Shown here one piece after another: positions 36,522 to 45,062 of a DNA stretch of 64,000 nt. The DNA is taken from positions 1 to 64,000 of the forward strand of contig NZ_SMAC01000001.1 of assembly GCF_004342115.1 (NCBI RefSeq). Direction: 5' to 3'. The position numbers and the translations under genes were made by a program. The stretch comes from Mannheimia haemolytica (lineage in GTDB: Bacteria > Pseudomonadota > Gammaproteobacteria > Enterobacterales > Pasteurellaceae). The notes below the pieces were generated by a model. That model worked only from the letters and a program-made list of their open reading frames with translations. It was not told the origin of the DNA and did not search any database. Position 1 is the first letter of the stretch. Each line of letters begins with the position of its first letter.

Positions 36522-38456
36522 CTAATACTTCCGAGCCTTAGCTAACTGCTCTTCGGAGCGTTGGCGGGCTTGTTGAATACGCTCGCTCTCTGACACTTCC
36601 GCGACACCAACGTGCCACCAGCAGCCATAGCCGTGAGCCATTGTTTTCGGCAACACTTTAATATCGATTAAGGTAGAAACGGTCTGTTTTTTCGCATCAT
36701 CAAGGGCGGCACGCAATTCGGCTTCGTTAGTTACCCGATAGGTTTTGCAGCCGTATGCTTCGGCGTTTTTGGCAAAATCAATCGGCACTAAACCGCCGTT
36801 GAGTTGGTTAGTTTCGCCATTGCGGAAGCGGAATTCCGTACCGAAACTGTCCATACCGTTGCCGATTTGCAGGTTGTTGATACAGCCGTTTGCCATATTG
36901 TCGAACAGCACCACGTTGATTTTTTTGCCCTCTTGAATTGAGGTCACTAATTCGGTGTGTGCCATTAAGTAAGAGCCGTCCCCCAGCAAGGCATAGACCT
37001 CTTGTTCGGGGCGGGCAATTTTCACGCCGACTGCCGCACTCACTTCATAGCCCATACAGGAGTAGCCATATTCAAGGTGGTAAGTCTCTTCACCTTTACT
37101 TAACCAAGTGCGTTGTAAATCACCCGGCAAACTTCCGGCGGCGGCAACAATAATCGCATTGTTATCAATGGTTTCATTCACAATACCCAGCACTTGGGTT
37201 TGGGTGAGCTGGGAACCGGTGAGCTGAATAAATTCATTGTGAACCGCTTTATGATCAAGATTATCGTTAATTTCAGGGGTGAAATCAGGGTGATATTGCA
37301 CAGCGCGCAGGCGTTGAATTTCATCAGCAAAATCCGCTTTCGCCTGTGAAATTTCATTCTCCCATTGAGCTTGATAATCAGTAGGAATGGCTTGGCTTAA
37401 CGCCTCTAATGCAGTTTTTGCATCGGCAACCAGTTGCACGCCGTCTAATTTGTACGCATCAAAACGTGCCACATTAATGTTCAAAAACTGCACGTTTGGG
37501 TTTTGGAAAATCCATTTGGAAGAAGTCGTGAAGTCGGTGTAGCGTGTACCAATGCCAATCACTAAATCCGCTTCTTTTGCCAGACGGTTTGCCGCTAAAC
37601 AACCGGTTTCTCCCACTCCGCCTACATTCAATGCGTGATCGGACACCACCGCACTTTTACCCGCTTGGGTTTCAGCAAATGGAATGCCGAACTGTTTAGC
37701 AAATTTTTGCAGAATTTGACCCGCTTGCGAGTAGCGAACACCGCCACCGCAGACAATCAGCGGTTTTTTCTTGGTTTGAATTAATGTTACCGCTTGCTTA
37801 ATCATCGCTGTTGTCGGCGGTGTACGCTCTAAGCGATGCACTCGTTTTTGCAGGAAGCTGTTCGGGAAATCAAAACTCTCCGCTTGTACATCTTGCGGCA
37901 GAGCAATGGTGACAGCACCGGTTTCAGCAGGGTCGGTCAGCACACGAAACGCATTGATACAAGCACTCATTAACTGCTCAGGGCGTTGCACTCTATCCCA
38001 ATATTTACTGACGGCACGGAACGCATCGTTAGTGCTAATGCTTAAATCGTAAGGTTGTTCGATTTGTTGCAGTACCGGATCCGGCTGGCGGGTCGCAAAC
38101 ACATCGCCCGGTAATAAAAGAAGAGGAATACGGTTCGCTGTTGCCGTTGCCGCAGCCGTAACCATATTTGCCGCCCCCGGCCCGACCGAGGAAGTACAGG
38201 CAATAATTCTTTGACGCAGATTTTGCTTAGCAAAGCCCATCGCCAAATGTGCCATACCTTGCTCATTTCTGCCTTGGTAGAGCGTTAAACCACCGGCATT
38301 TTGAGCAAGCGCCTGACCTATTCCCAGCACATTGCCGTGGCCGAAAATAGCGGCAACACCGTGAACGAATTTAATCTCTTTGCCGTCCACGTCTAAATAT
38401 TGATTATCCAAAAATTGCACTAACGCCTGTGCAACCGTTAAACGAGTAGTCTGCAT
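36522..38456 (-). CDS. iolD: THcHDO hydrolase IolD (ThDP enzyme)
   Basis: A 644-aa thiamine-diphosphate enzyme that hydrolyses 3D-(3,5/4)-trihydroxycyclohexane-1,2-dione to 5-deoxy-glucuronate, opening the inositol ring. The three domains of the acetolactate-synthase fold are present. The C-terminal ThDP site is [20 protein letters not shown] with the following ND-type [13 protein letters not shown]. The ending [16 protein letters not shown] is typical of IolD. It is divergent from iolC across a 267-nt region with two IolR-type operators and two CRP sites. Confidence 0.95.
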   Translation of the reverse strand: MQTTRLTVAQALVQFLDNQYLDVDGKEIKFVHGVAAIFGHGNVLGIGQALAQNAGGLTLYQGRNEQGMAHLAMGFAKQNLRQRIIACTSSVGPGAANMVTAAATATANRIPLLLLPGDVFATRQPDPVLQQIEQPYDLSISTNDAFRAVSKYWDRVQRPEQLMSACINAFRVLTDPAETGAVTIALPQDVQAESFDFPNSFLQKRVHRLERTPPTTAMIKQAVTLIQTKKKPLIVCGGGVRYSQAGQILQKFAKQFGIPFAETQAGKSAVVSDHALNVGGVGETGCLAANRLAKEADLVIGIGTRYTDFTTSSKWIFQNPNVQFLNINVARFDAYKLDGVQLVADAKTALEALSQAIPTDYQAQWENEISQAKADFADEIQRLRAVQYHPDFTPEINDNLDHKAVHNEFIQLTGSQLTQTQVLGIVNETIDNNAIIVAAAGSLPGDLQRTWLSKGEETYHLEYGYSCMGYEVSAAVGVKIARPEQEVYALLGDGSYLMAHTELVTSIQEGKKINVVLFDNMANGCINNLQIGNGMDSFGTEFRFRNGETNQLNGGLVPIDFAKNAEAYGCKTYRVTNEAELRAALDDAKKQTVSTLIDIKVLPKTMAHGYGCWWHVGVAEVSESERIQQARQRSEEQLAKARKY

Positions 38457-38517
38457 AAAGCCTCCTCTGGCTTACATCGCTTTTGCAAGCGGTCGGTTTT
38501 CTACTGATTTTTACAAA

Positions 38518-38533
38518 TGAAAAATTTATTTCA
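38518..38533. promoter_or_regulatory. IolR-type operator, iolD side
   Basis: TGAAAAATTTATTTCA, identical to the element at 28665, 62 nt upstream of the iolD start. Confidence 0.74.
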
Positions 38534-38560
38534 TTTATAATAGCAAGGAAATCGAAAAAA

Positions 38561-38582
38561 AGATGTGATCCAGTTCTCATTT
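38561..38582. promoter_or_regulatory. CRP site 1 between iolD and iolC
   Basis: TGTGA (38564-38568), TCCAGT, TCTCA (38575-38579), a single mismatch from the ideal core. Confidence 0.62.
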
Positions 38583-38608
38583 CTGCGAAGTTATTGCCTT
38601 ATTTTTCA

Positions 38609-38630
38609 AAGTGAGAGCTAGATCACAGAA
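38609..38630. promoter_or_regulatory. CRP site 2 between iolD and iolC
   Basis: TGAGA (38612-38616), GCTAGA, TCACA (38623-38627), one mismatch from the ideal core. Confidence 0.62.
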
Positions 38631-38654
38631 ATGATAATTTAAATAGAATAAATT

Positions 38655-38670
38655 TGAAATAAAAATTTCA
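38655..38670. promoter_or_regulatory. IolR-type operator, iolC side
   Basis: TGAAATAAAAATTTCA, a close variant of the 16-bp element, 54 nt before iolC. Confidence 0.68.
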
Positions 38671-38723
38671 TTTTTGTATGATGTATAGTGTGTATTCAAA
38701 TTTACTTGTTGTAAGGAGCGGTT

Positions 38724-40640
38724 ATGGCAACAGTTAATCATCAAGATCGTCCATTGGATCTTATCTGTTTAGGGCGTGTGGCGGTGGACTTTTATGGGCA
38801 ACAAATCGGTTCCCGTTTGGAAGAGATGACCACATTTTCAAAATACCTCGGCGGCTCGTCAGGCAATGTGGCTTACGGTACGGCGGTGCAAGGTTTACGT
38901 TCTTCAATGCTGGCAAGGGTCGGTGACGAACATATGGGGCGTTTTCTACGTGAAGAGCTACAAAGCGTAGGCGTGGACACCAGCCATTTAATTACCGATA
39001 AAGAACGCTTAACTGCACTGGTTATTCTCGGCATTAAAGATAAAGAGACTTTTCCGCTGATTTTCTATCGTGATAACTGTGCGGATATGGCAATCACCAA
39101 AGACGATTTTAGCGAAGCCTATATTGCTTCCAGCCGTTGCTTAGCAATTACCGGCACGCACCTGTCAAACCCTAAAACCCGTGAAGCTGTGCTGACCGCA
39201 CTCGAATATGCGGGTAGAAATGAGGTAAAACGAGCGTTAGATATTGATTATCGCCCTGTGTTATGGGGATTAACCTCACTCGGTGATGGCGAAACCCGTT
39301 ATATAGACAGTGCCGAAGTCACCAAATCGCTACAAGAAGTATTGCACCATTTCGATCTGATTGTCGGCACAGAGGAAGAATTTCATATCGCAGGCGGTTC
39401 GACCGATACTCTCACTGCACTCAAAAATGTGCGTAAAGTCTCTAATGCCGTATTAGTGTGCAAACGTGGGGCATTAGGGTGTTCAGTATTTGAAGGCGAG
39501 CTGCCGAATGATTTAGACGGTGGCTTGAATGTGTACGGCGTGCGTGTAGAAGTGCTGAATGTGCTGGGTGCAGGCGATGCTTTTATGTCGGGCTTACTGC
39601 GTGGCTACTTAAATAACGAAGGTTGGGAACAAGCGTGCCACTATGCCAATGCGTGCGGAGCGTTAGTGGTATCTCGTCACGGCTGTTCACCGGCAATGCC
39701 GACCAAACGTGAACTTGACGATTATTTAACCCGTGCAGAGAGTGTACCACGTCCGGATTTAGATGAGCGTTTAAACCACTTACACCGTGTCACCACCCGC
39801 AAAAAACAGTGGGAAAATCTCTGTATTTTTGCTTTTGATCACCGCAAACAGTTGGTGGATATGGCAAATAAAGTCGGTGCAGATCTTGCTCGCATACCGA
39901 AACTGAAACAGCTGCTATTAAAAGCGATGGAACAAACCGCAACTCAATCCGGCTTACCACAAAATCAAGCAGGGATCCTAGCCGATACCACTTTCGGGCA
40001 AGATGTACTTAATGAGATTACCGGCAAAGATTACTGGATTGCCCGCCCGATTGAAGAGCCGTCTTCCCGCCCGCTGGAATTAGAGTATGGAGATTTAGGC
40101 TCTCAGCTAGCATCATTCCCACGCGATCACGTCATCAAATGCTTGGCATTTTACCACCCGAATGATGAAAGCGGTTTAAAAGCCCGCCAAGATCGCAAGT
40201 TAAAAGAGGTGTATCAAGCCTGTTGCCGTACCGGTCACGAGCTATTGTTGGAAATTATTCTGCCTGCTGATATGCCACAGAGTGAGGCTTTCTATAACCA
40301 AGCGATAGCACATTTCTACCAACTTGGCATTAAGCCGGAATGGTGGAAATTGCCGGATGTTTCTCGCGCACAATGGCAAGCGATTTCCGCCACCATTGAG
40401 GCAAACGATCCGGACTGTCGTGGTATTTTAATTTTAGGTTTAGATGCCCCGTTAGAGGTGTTTAAAGACACCTTTGAACAGGCAAAAGGCTGTGAGAAAG
40501 TGAAAGGCTTTGCAGTCGGCCGCACCATTTTCGGTGAACCGTCCGAAAAATGGCTTGCCGGTGAATTGGACGACAATACCTTGATTTCTGCGGTATCGGA
40601 GAAATATCGCACTTTAATCGATCTCTGGCAACAACGTTAA
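38724..40640 (+). CDS. iolC: 5-Dehydro-2-deoxygluconokinase fused to DUF2090
   Basis: A 638-aa fusion. Residues about 10-335 are a PfkB/ribokinase domain with GGSSGNVAYGTAVQGL and the ATP/anion-hole motif GAGDAFMSGLLRG. It phosphorylates 2-deoxy-5-keto-gluconate. Residues about 350-638 form a DUF2090 domain related to class I aldolase folds, containing FAFDHRKQL and ILILGLDAPLEVF. In this fused form the second half is commonly proposed to do the IolJ aldolase step, and no separate iolJ lies in the window. AAGGAG precedes the ATG. Confidence 0.92.
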   Translation: MATVNHQDRPLDLICLGRVAVDFYGQQIGSRLEEMTTFSKYLGGSSGNVAYGTAVQGLRSSMLARVGDEHMGRFLREELQSVGVDTSHLITDKERLTALVILGIKDKETFPLIFYRDNCADMAITKDDFSEAYIASSRCLAITGTHLSNPKTREAVLTALEYAGRNEVKRALDIDYRPVLWGLTSLGDGETRYIDSAEVTKSLQEVLHHFDLIVGTEEEFHIAGGSTDTLTALKNVRKVSNAVLVCKRGALGCSVFEGELPNDLDGGLNVYGVRVEVLNVLGAGDAFMSGLLRGYLNNEGWEQACHYANACGALVVSRHGCSPAMPTKRELDDYLTRAESVPRPDLDERLNHLHRVTTRKKQWENLCIFAFDHRKQLVDMANKVGADLARIPKLKQLLLKAMEQTATQSGLPQNQAGILADTTFGQDVLNEITGKDYWIARPIEEPSSRPLELEYGDLGSQLASFPRDHVIKCLAFYHPNDESGLKARQDRKLKEVYQACCRTGHELLLEIILPADMPQSEAFYNQAIAHFYQLGIKPEWWKLPDVSRAQWQAISATIEANDPDCRGILILGLDAPLEVFKDTFEQAKGCEKVKGFAVGRTIFGEPSEKWLAGELDDNTLISAVSEKYRTLIDLWQQR

Positions 40641-40656
40641 TCATATTGCTTTAAGT

Positions 40657-40700
40657 GAAAACCCCTTAGCTTATGATATTAAGCAAGGGGTTTTGTTTTG
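40657..40700 (+). terminator. iolC terminator
   Basis: AAAACCCCTT with GCTTA and TTAAGC with AGGGGTTTT form an interrupted long stem (about 40658-40694), then GTTTTG. Confidence 0.8.
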
Positions 40701-40801
40701 CAAAAAATCCGGCTAAACAGACCGCTTGCTAGCCGTAAAAATGCCCGAATTTTCCTAAAAAAGCGAATATCGGGCATTCCTCAATCTGCTTATCACAAAA
40801 T

Positions 40802-40823
40802 AAGTGTGATGAAGTTCACATTT
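40802..40823. promoter_or_regulatory. CRP site upstream of fucosidase gene
   Basis: TGTGA (40805-40809), TGAAGT, TCACA (40816-40820), a perfect core with ATTT flank. Confidence 0.75.
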
Positions 40824-40833
40824 CATACATAAA

Positions 40834-40841
40834 CCCCCCCC
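40834..40841 (+). repeat. Poly-C tract (C8) in fucosidase promoter
   Basis: Eight consecutive C between the CRP site and the IolR-type operator, in an otherwise A/T-rich stretch. Length change by slipped-strand mispairing would alter promoter spacing. Confidence 0.7.
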
Positions 40842-40877
40842 TTTTTATCGAAACAAATTGTTTTATTTTTATCAAAA

Positions 40878-40893
40878 TGGAAAATGTATTTCA
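40878..40893. promoter_or_regulatory. Degenerate IolR-type operator before fucosidase gene
   Basis: TGGAAAATGTATTTCA, two mismatches from TGAAAAATTTATTTCA, 36 nt before the start codon. It is the weakest of the six copies. Confidence 0.5.
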
Positions 40894-40928
40894 GTTTAGT
40901 TCTATTTAGATTCAATAGGAGTCTGTGT

Positions 40929-42269
40929 ATGAGTTGCAACACTTCACCAAAACGTTTCCACGCCAGTTGGGAGTCGATCAAACAGCACCAAGTACCAGAG
41001 TGGTATGAAGATGCTAAGTTTGGGATTTTTATTCACTGGGGGATTTACTCCGTACCCGCCTTTGCCCCACCGACCTGTCAGTTAGGTGAAATTGATATTG
41101 ATGAACAGTGGTTCTGTAATAACCCTTATGCAGAATGGTATTTTAATTCCATCAATGTCAAAAAAGGCCCGACCTACGAACATCATATCAAAACTTATGG
41201 CGAATCCTTTGCCTATAACGACTTCCTGCCACTATGGAAAGCGGAAAAATGGCAACCAGCAGAATGGGCGAAACTGTTTGCCAAAGCTGGCGCCAAATAT
41301 GTGGTATTAACCACCAAACATCACGATGGTTTCTGTCTCTATCCAAGTAAATATACCGATTTCAACTGCATGCAAGCCGGACCGAAGCGGGATTTAATGG
41401 GCGAGCTGACTGAAAATGTGCGGGAGCAAGGCTTAAAAATGGGCGCTTACTACTCGGGCATTATCGATTGGACTTATTCCTCTGCCCCGATTTTCACCGA
41501 AAGTCAAAACTTCTCAAACGCTTGCCCGACTTACGAATACGCTGACTACGCCTATAAACAAGTGGTAGAGCTGATCGACCGCTATAAACCAGATGTATTG
41601 TGGAATGATATTGGCTGGCCAAAAGTGGGCGAGCATATGTTACCACATCTATTTGCTCATTATTACAACAGCGTTCAAGAGGGCGTAGTGGACGACCGCT
41701 GGAACAAACTATGGTGCGATTTCACCTCCAAAGAATACAAACACGGCGTGGCTTCCCGTGATAAGAAATGGGAAATGTGCCGTGGTATGGGCTTATCGTT
41801 CGGTTATAACCAGGTAGAAGACGAAAGCCATTTGATTTCGGTGAAAGACTTGATTTCCCTATTGGTAGAAACCGTAGCCGACAACGGCAATTTATTGCTG
41901 AATATCGGCCCGAAAGCAGATGGCACTATTCCGCAAGAGCAAGTTGAACGCTTATTAGCACTGGGGAGCTGGCTGGAAATAAATGGAGAGGGAATCTATA
42001 AATCCCGTTGTAGCCAACACCAAACCGAGCAAATCGGTGATGTAACCTATCGTTATACCAAAGTTGGGGCGGATCTCTATCTTTACATTGATGGCTTAAC
42101 CGAAGCCCAAATCAGCTTGCCACTGTCAGTTTATGGTGAGCTACAAGCACTCAATACCGACCTGAAATTTACCATTGAAAACACTGCACAAGGCAGAGTG
42201 TTACATATTCAAAACTACCAACCGGATTGGTATGTATTAGGCTTTAAAATTGCAGATGGGGAGAAATAG
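40929..42269 (+). CDS. Cytoplasmic alpha-L-fucosidase (GH29)
   Basis: A 446-aa glycoside hydrolase family 29 enzyme releasing L-fucose. Family features are FGIFIHWGIYSVPAFAPP, TTKHHDGFCLYPSKYTDF (substrate-binding His pair near residue 131) and PDVLWNDIGWP, with Asp227 as the likely nucleophile. No signal peptide is present when the start is set at ATG 40929 (MSCNTSPKRF), which has AGGAG 7 nt upstream. The enzyme is therefore cytoplasmic and needs an imported substrate. A PTS EIIC gene follows after 2 nt, a likely route. Mannheimia haemolytica is known to be alpha-fucosidase positive. Confidence 0.9.
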   Translation: MSCNTSPKRFHASWESIKQHQVPEWYEDAKFGIFIHWGIYSVPAFAPPTCQLGEIDIDEQWFCNNPYAEWYFNSINVKKGPTYEHHIKTYGESFAYNDFLPLWKAEKWQPAEWAKLFAKAGAKYVVLTTKHHDGFCLYPSKYTDFNCMQAGPKRDLMGELTENVREQGLKMGAYYSGIIDWTYSSAPIFTESQNFSNACPTYEYADYAYKQVVELIDRYKPDVLWNDIGWPKVGEHMLPHLFAHYYNSVQEGVVDDRWNKLWCDFTSKEYKHGVASRDKKWEMCRGMGLSFGYNQVEDESHLISVKDLISLLVETVADNGNLLLNIGPKADGTIPQEQVERLLALGSWLEINGEGIYKSRCSQHQTEQIGDVTYRYTKVGADLYLYIDGLTEAQISLPLSVYGELQALNTDLKFTIENTAQGRVLHIQNYQPDWYVLGFKIADGEK

Positions 42270-42271
42270 GT

Positions 42272-43612
42272 ATGTCTGTTTCACAACGCTTTATTAACTT
42301 TATGAATACCCACGTTGCCCCAGTGGCACGCCGAATGGAAAATCAACCGCATATTTCCGCTATTCGAGACGGTTTTATTGTAGTGTTACCATTCTTAATT
42401 GTCGGCAGCTTTATTATGATTTTGCTAATTCCGCCATTTGATGAAAATACCCAAAATGCTTTCGGTCAAGCTTGGTGGCGTTTTGCTAACTGGGCAAGTC
42501 CTTACGGTTGGAATTTCTTCCAAATGTCGTTTAATGCGATTTCATTATTTACCTCTGCCAGTATCGCCTACAACCTTGCCAAAGCCTATAAAAGAGAGCC
42601 CCTGCCAGCGGCATTTCTCTCGGTAATGGCATTTTTGTTAGTGGCTGCACCGGTCAAAGACGGAATGATGGATATTAAATTCTTTGGCGGTATTGGGCTA
42701 TTCTCTGCGATTTTTATTGCCATTTATTCGGTAGAAATGACCCGCTTGTTGGAGTTCTTAAAAATTAAAATCCGCTTACCGAAAGAAGTGCCGCACGCTG
42801 TAGCAGAATCTCTGAATATCGTGATTCCAATTTTAGCGATTTTACTGACTCTCTATCCGTTTGCCATTTGGGTGGAAAGTGCCACAGGTCGTAATATTCC
42901 ACAACTAATTATGGACTTTATGGCGCCATTGATTGCTGTGAGTGACTCGCTAGGGGCAATTTGCTTGTTCGTTATTGCTACCCATTTGCTCTGGTTCTTA
43001 GGCATTAACGGCTCATTGGTACTAATGCAACTTTGGACACCATTCCTACTGCAAAATATGGCGGCAAACTTAGCAGCATTCCAAGCTGGTGAACCGCTCC
43101 CCTTTATCATCACCAATTCCTTCTGGGATTTCTATATCGTACACGGGGCAAGTGGTGGTGTAATAGCCTTGGCATTCCTGCTGGTACGCAGTAAATCGGC
43201 ACACTTACGCTCTATCGGTAAAATCGGCTTGGTTCCGTCCTTCTTCTCTATCGGTGAACCAATTGTGTATGGTGTGCCAATGGTGGTTAATCCGCTGTTC
43301 TTTATCCCGCTGATTTTCGCACCACTAGCGAATGCGGTTATTGCCTACCTGATTTTAGATTTTAACCTTATTCACCGTGTTTACTTGATGGCACCGTGGA
43401 CAACACCGGCACCGATTGGGGCATATCTGGTTTCTGCCGGTGATATTTGGGCACCAATTTTAAGTATTGCACTGATTATTTTGGATATTGTGATCTACTA
43501 TCCATTCTTCAAAATGTATGAAAAAGTCTGCGTCGAGAAAGAAAAAGCACAAAATCTAGATGAAAAAGCACAACAGGAGTTGATAGAAAAAGCACGAATG
43601 GCAGCACAATAA
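42272..43612 (+). CDS. PTS EIIC component, lactose/cellobiose family
   Basis: A 446-aa inner-membrane sugar channel of the PTS Lac family (CelB/ChbC type) with about ten spans. Substrate-site segments are FWDFYIVHGASGG and SIGEPIVYGVPMVVNPLF, and a Lys/Glu-rich tail ends the protein. It is coupled to the fucosidase gene (2-nt gap). No Lac-type EIIA or EIIB is in the window, so it must borrow them from elsewhere or work with unusual partners. By analogy to the Lactobacillus casei AlfB/AlfEFG system it may import a fucosylated disaccharide; this is inference. Confidence 0.88.
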   Translation: MSVSQRFINFMNTHVAPVARRMENQPHISAIRDGFIVVLPFLIVGSFIMILLIPPFDENTQNAFGQAWWRFANWASPYGWNFFQMSFNAISLFTSASIAYNLAKAYKREPLPAAFLSVMAFLLVAAPVKDGMMDIKFFGGIGLFSAIFIAIYSVEMTRLLEFLKIKIRLPKEVPHAVAESLNIVIPILAILLTLYPFAIWVESATGRNIPQLIMDFMAPLIAVSDSLGAICLFVIATHLLWFLGINGSLVLMQLWTPFLLQNMAANLAAFQAGEPLPFIITNSFWDFYIVHGASGGVIALAFLLVRSKSAHLRSIGKIGLVPSFFSIGEPIVYGVPMVVNPLFFIPLIFAPLANAVIAYLILDFNLIHRVYLMAPWTTPAPIGAYLVSAGDIWAPILSIALIILDIVIYYPFFKMYEKVCVEKEKAQNLDEKAQQELIEKARMAAQ

Positions 43613-43635
43613 CACTTATTTCTAGCGTAATTGAG

Positions 43636-43666
43636 AGGGGTTAATCGAAAGATTAGCCCTTATTTT
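43636..43666 (+). terminator. Terminator of fucosidase-EIIC operon
   Basis: AGGGGTTAATC, GAAA loop, GATTAGCCCT (43651-43660) with one bulge, followed by TATTTTT. Confidence 0.8.
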
Positions 43667-43711
43667 TGCAAAAAATTGACAAAATTTATCCGCTTGTAAA
43701 CAAGAAAAGCG

Positions 43712-43717
43712 TATAAT
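43712..43717 (+). promoter_or_regulatory. -10 box of RpiR-type regulator gene
   Basis: TATAAT 32 nt before the ATG, sharing its last T with the IolR-type operator that starts at 43717. Operator binding here would block the promoter. Confidence 0.6.
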
Positions 43718-43732
43718 GAAATAAAAAATTCA
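43717..43732. promoter_or_regulatory. IolR-type operator at the regulator's own promoter
   Basis: TGAAATAAAAAATTCA, one mismatch from the copy at 38655. It abuts the -10 box, which suggests autorepression. Confidence 0.62.
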
Positions 43733-43749
43733 AGCAGAGATAATTTGAA

Positions 43750-44574
43750 ATGAATGGACCTACTCAATTAGCACATTTTCAAGAACAAATCCGAAAAGAG
43801 TATGACGGACTAAGTAAACGTTTAAAACAAGTGGCACAGTATGTGCTGGATAATGGCAACAGCGTGGTGTTTGATACGGTTTCTACCATTGCTGAACGGG
43901 CTGATGTTCCTCCTTCAACCTTAATCCGTTTTGCGAATGCATTTGGATTTAGCGGTTTTAATGAAATTAAACAGCTTTATCGCCAAGATATGATGGAAGG
44001 CACATCACGTTACACCGAACGTGTGCAACTTTTTCGTCAAATTGAACCGCTTGATGAGCAAAACAGTGAGCTCAATCATATTTTAGATGTGTTCGTACAG
44101 GGTAATACGCAGGCACTGCAACAGTTATCGACACAAATCAGCGAAGAGCAGTTAGCACAAACGGTGGATATTTTACACAATGCTAAACGCATTTTTATTG
44201 TGGGCTTAAAACGCTCATTCAGCATTGCGAACTACCTAAACTATGCGTTACACCATTTGGATTATGATGTTTTTATGATTGATGGTTCCGGCGGTATGTT
44301 TGACGAGCAATTAAGCCGAATTCGTGAAGGTGATGCGGTGATTGCCGTGAGCTTTTCTCCGTATGCGAATGAAACGCTCAATGTGGTGACAGCAACCGCC
44401 AGACCGGGGGTGAAACACATTGCGATCACCGATAGCCAACTTAGCCCGCTCCTTTCATTTAGCGATGTGTCGTTTATTATTAAGGAAGCACAGGTGAGTG
44501 GTTTTCGATCCCAGTGTGCTACAATGACGCTTGCACAAACGATTGCCGTTTCACTGGCGTTGAAAAAAGCCTAG
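43750..44574 (+). CDS. iolR: RpiR/MurR-family regulator, probable IolR
   Basis: A 274-aa protein. The N-terminal HTH_6 domain (about residues 1-80) holds IAERADVPPSTLIRFANAFGFSGFNEIK. A SIS sugar-phosphate-sensing domain (about 120-265) holds RIFIVGLKRSFSIANYLNYAL. RpiR-type IolR repressors control inositol genes in Salmonella and other bacteria. Its place at the end of the iol island, and the palindrome before it and before most iol units, support the name. The ligand is probably an inositol-pathway phosphate. Confidence 0.8.
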   Translation: MNGPTQLAHFQEQIRKEYDGLSKRLKQVAQYVLDNGNSVVFDTVSTIAERADVPPSTLIRFANAFGFSGFNEIKQLYRQDMMEGTSRYTERVQLFRQIEPLDEQNSELNHILDVFVQGNTQALQQLSTQISEEQLAQTVDILHNAKRIFIVGLKRSFSIANYLNYALHHLDYDVFMIDGSGGMFDEQLSRIREGDAVIAVSFSPYANETLNVVTATARPGVKHIAITDSQLSPLLSFSDVSFIIKEAQVSGFRSQCATMTLAQTIAVSLALKKA

Positions 44575-44586
44575 ATTAAGAAAGTG

Positions 44587-44612
44587 AAAGACCTGCGTAA
44601 ATGCAGGTCTTT
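44587..44612. terminator. Bidirectional terminator between iolR and EIIB gene
   Basis: AAAGACCTGC (44587-44596) and GCAGGTCTTT (44603-44612), a perfect 10-bp stem with a GTAAAT loop. It serves both convergent genes. Confidence 0.85.
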
Positions 44613-44617
44613 GGTTA

Positions 44618-44860
44618 TTAGCCGATTAAAGCGTTAATTTCATCACGATACTGCCCGGCTTTTGCACCAAAAATAATTTGCTGCGTATCACCGACTTTAA
44701 TGACATCAACCGCCCCAAGCTTTTTCAGTGCCGACTTATTTAATAAACCGTTGTTATGTAACACCACACGTAAACGGGTTAAACAAGCTTCAACTTGCTT
44801 GATATTTTCTTTGTTTCCTAAAGCATTAATAATTTCTAGAATGATAGATTTATCAGACAT
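44618..44860 (-). CDS. Stand-alone PTS EIIB domain (glucose type)
   Basis: An 80-aa single-domain protein of the glucose/sucrose EIIB family. The phosphorylated Cys is Cys26 in ACLTRLRVVL, and the C-terminal KVGDTQQIIFGAKA segment is present. Such domains normally are part of a larger EIICB. Here it stands alone, convergent with iolR. It is not of the Lac type that would match the EIIC at 42272, so it may serve a glucose-type EIIC elsewhere or act in signalling. AGGAAAT lies upstream of the ATG. Confidence 0.82.
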   Translation of the reverse strand: MSDKSIILEIINALGNKENIKQVEACLTRLRVVLHNNGLLNKSALKKLGAVDVIKVGDTQQIIFGAKAGQYRDEINALIG

Positions 44861-45005
44861 ATTTCCTCCATACCTATTTATATTTAAAACTCTTATTATG
44901 ATATTTTAAACATTTTCTGATGGTTAGAACAATTTTTATTAGTAATTTGTATAAAAAAACGCTAAATGTATCTTTCTTTAAAAGAGTCATATCAATGAAT
45001 CTCCC

Positions 45006-45033
45006 TTGTCTTTCCGCAAAAAATCTGTATAAT
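45006..45033 (+). promoter_or_regulatory. rpsP operon promoter
   Basis: TTGTCT (45006-45011), 16-nt spacer, TATAAT (45028-45033), with an uptake signal immediately after the -10. Confidence 0.62.
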
Positions 45034-45036
45034 ATG

Positions 45037-45045
45037 ACCGCTTGT
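45037..45045 (-). repeat. DNA uptake signal sequence (Apl type)
   Basis: ACCGCTTGT preceded by G, covering the expected transcription start of the rpsP operon. Confidence 0.87.
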
Positions 45046-45062
45046 TTTCTCTTTTGAAACAA

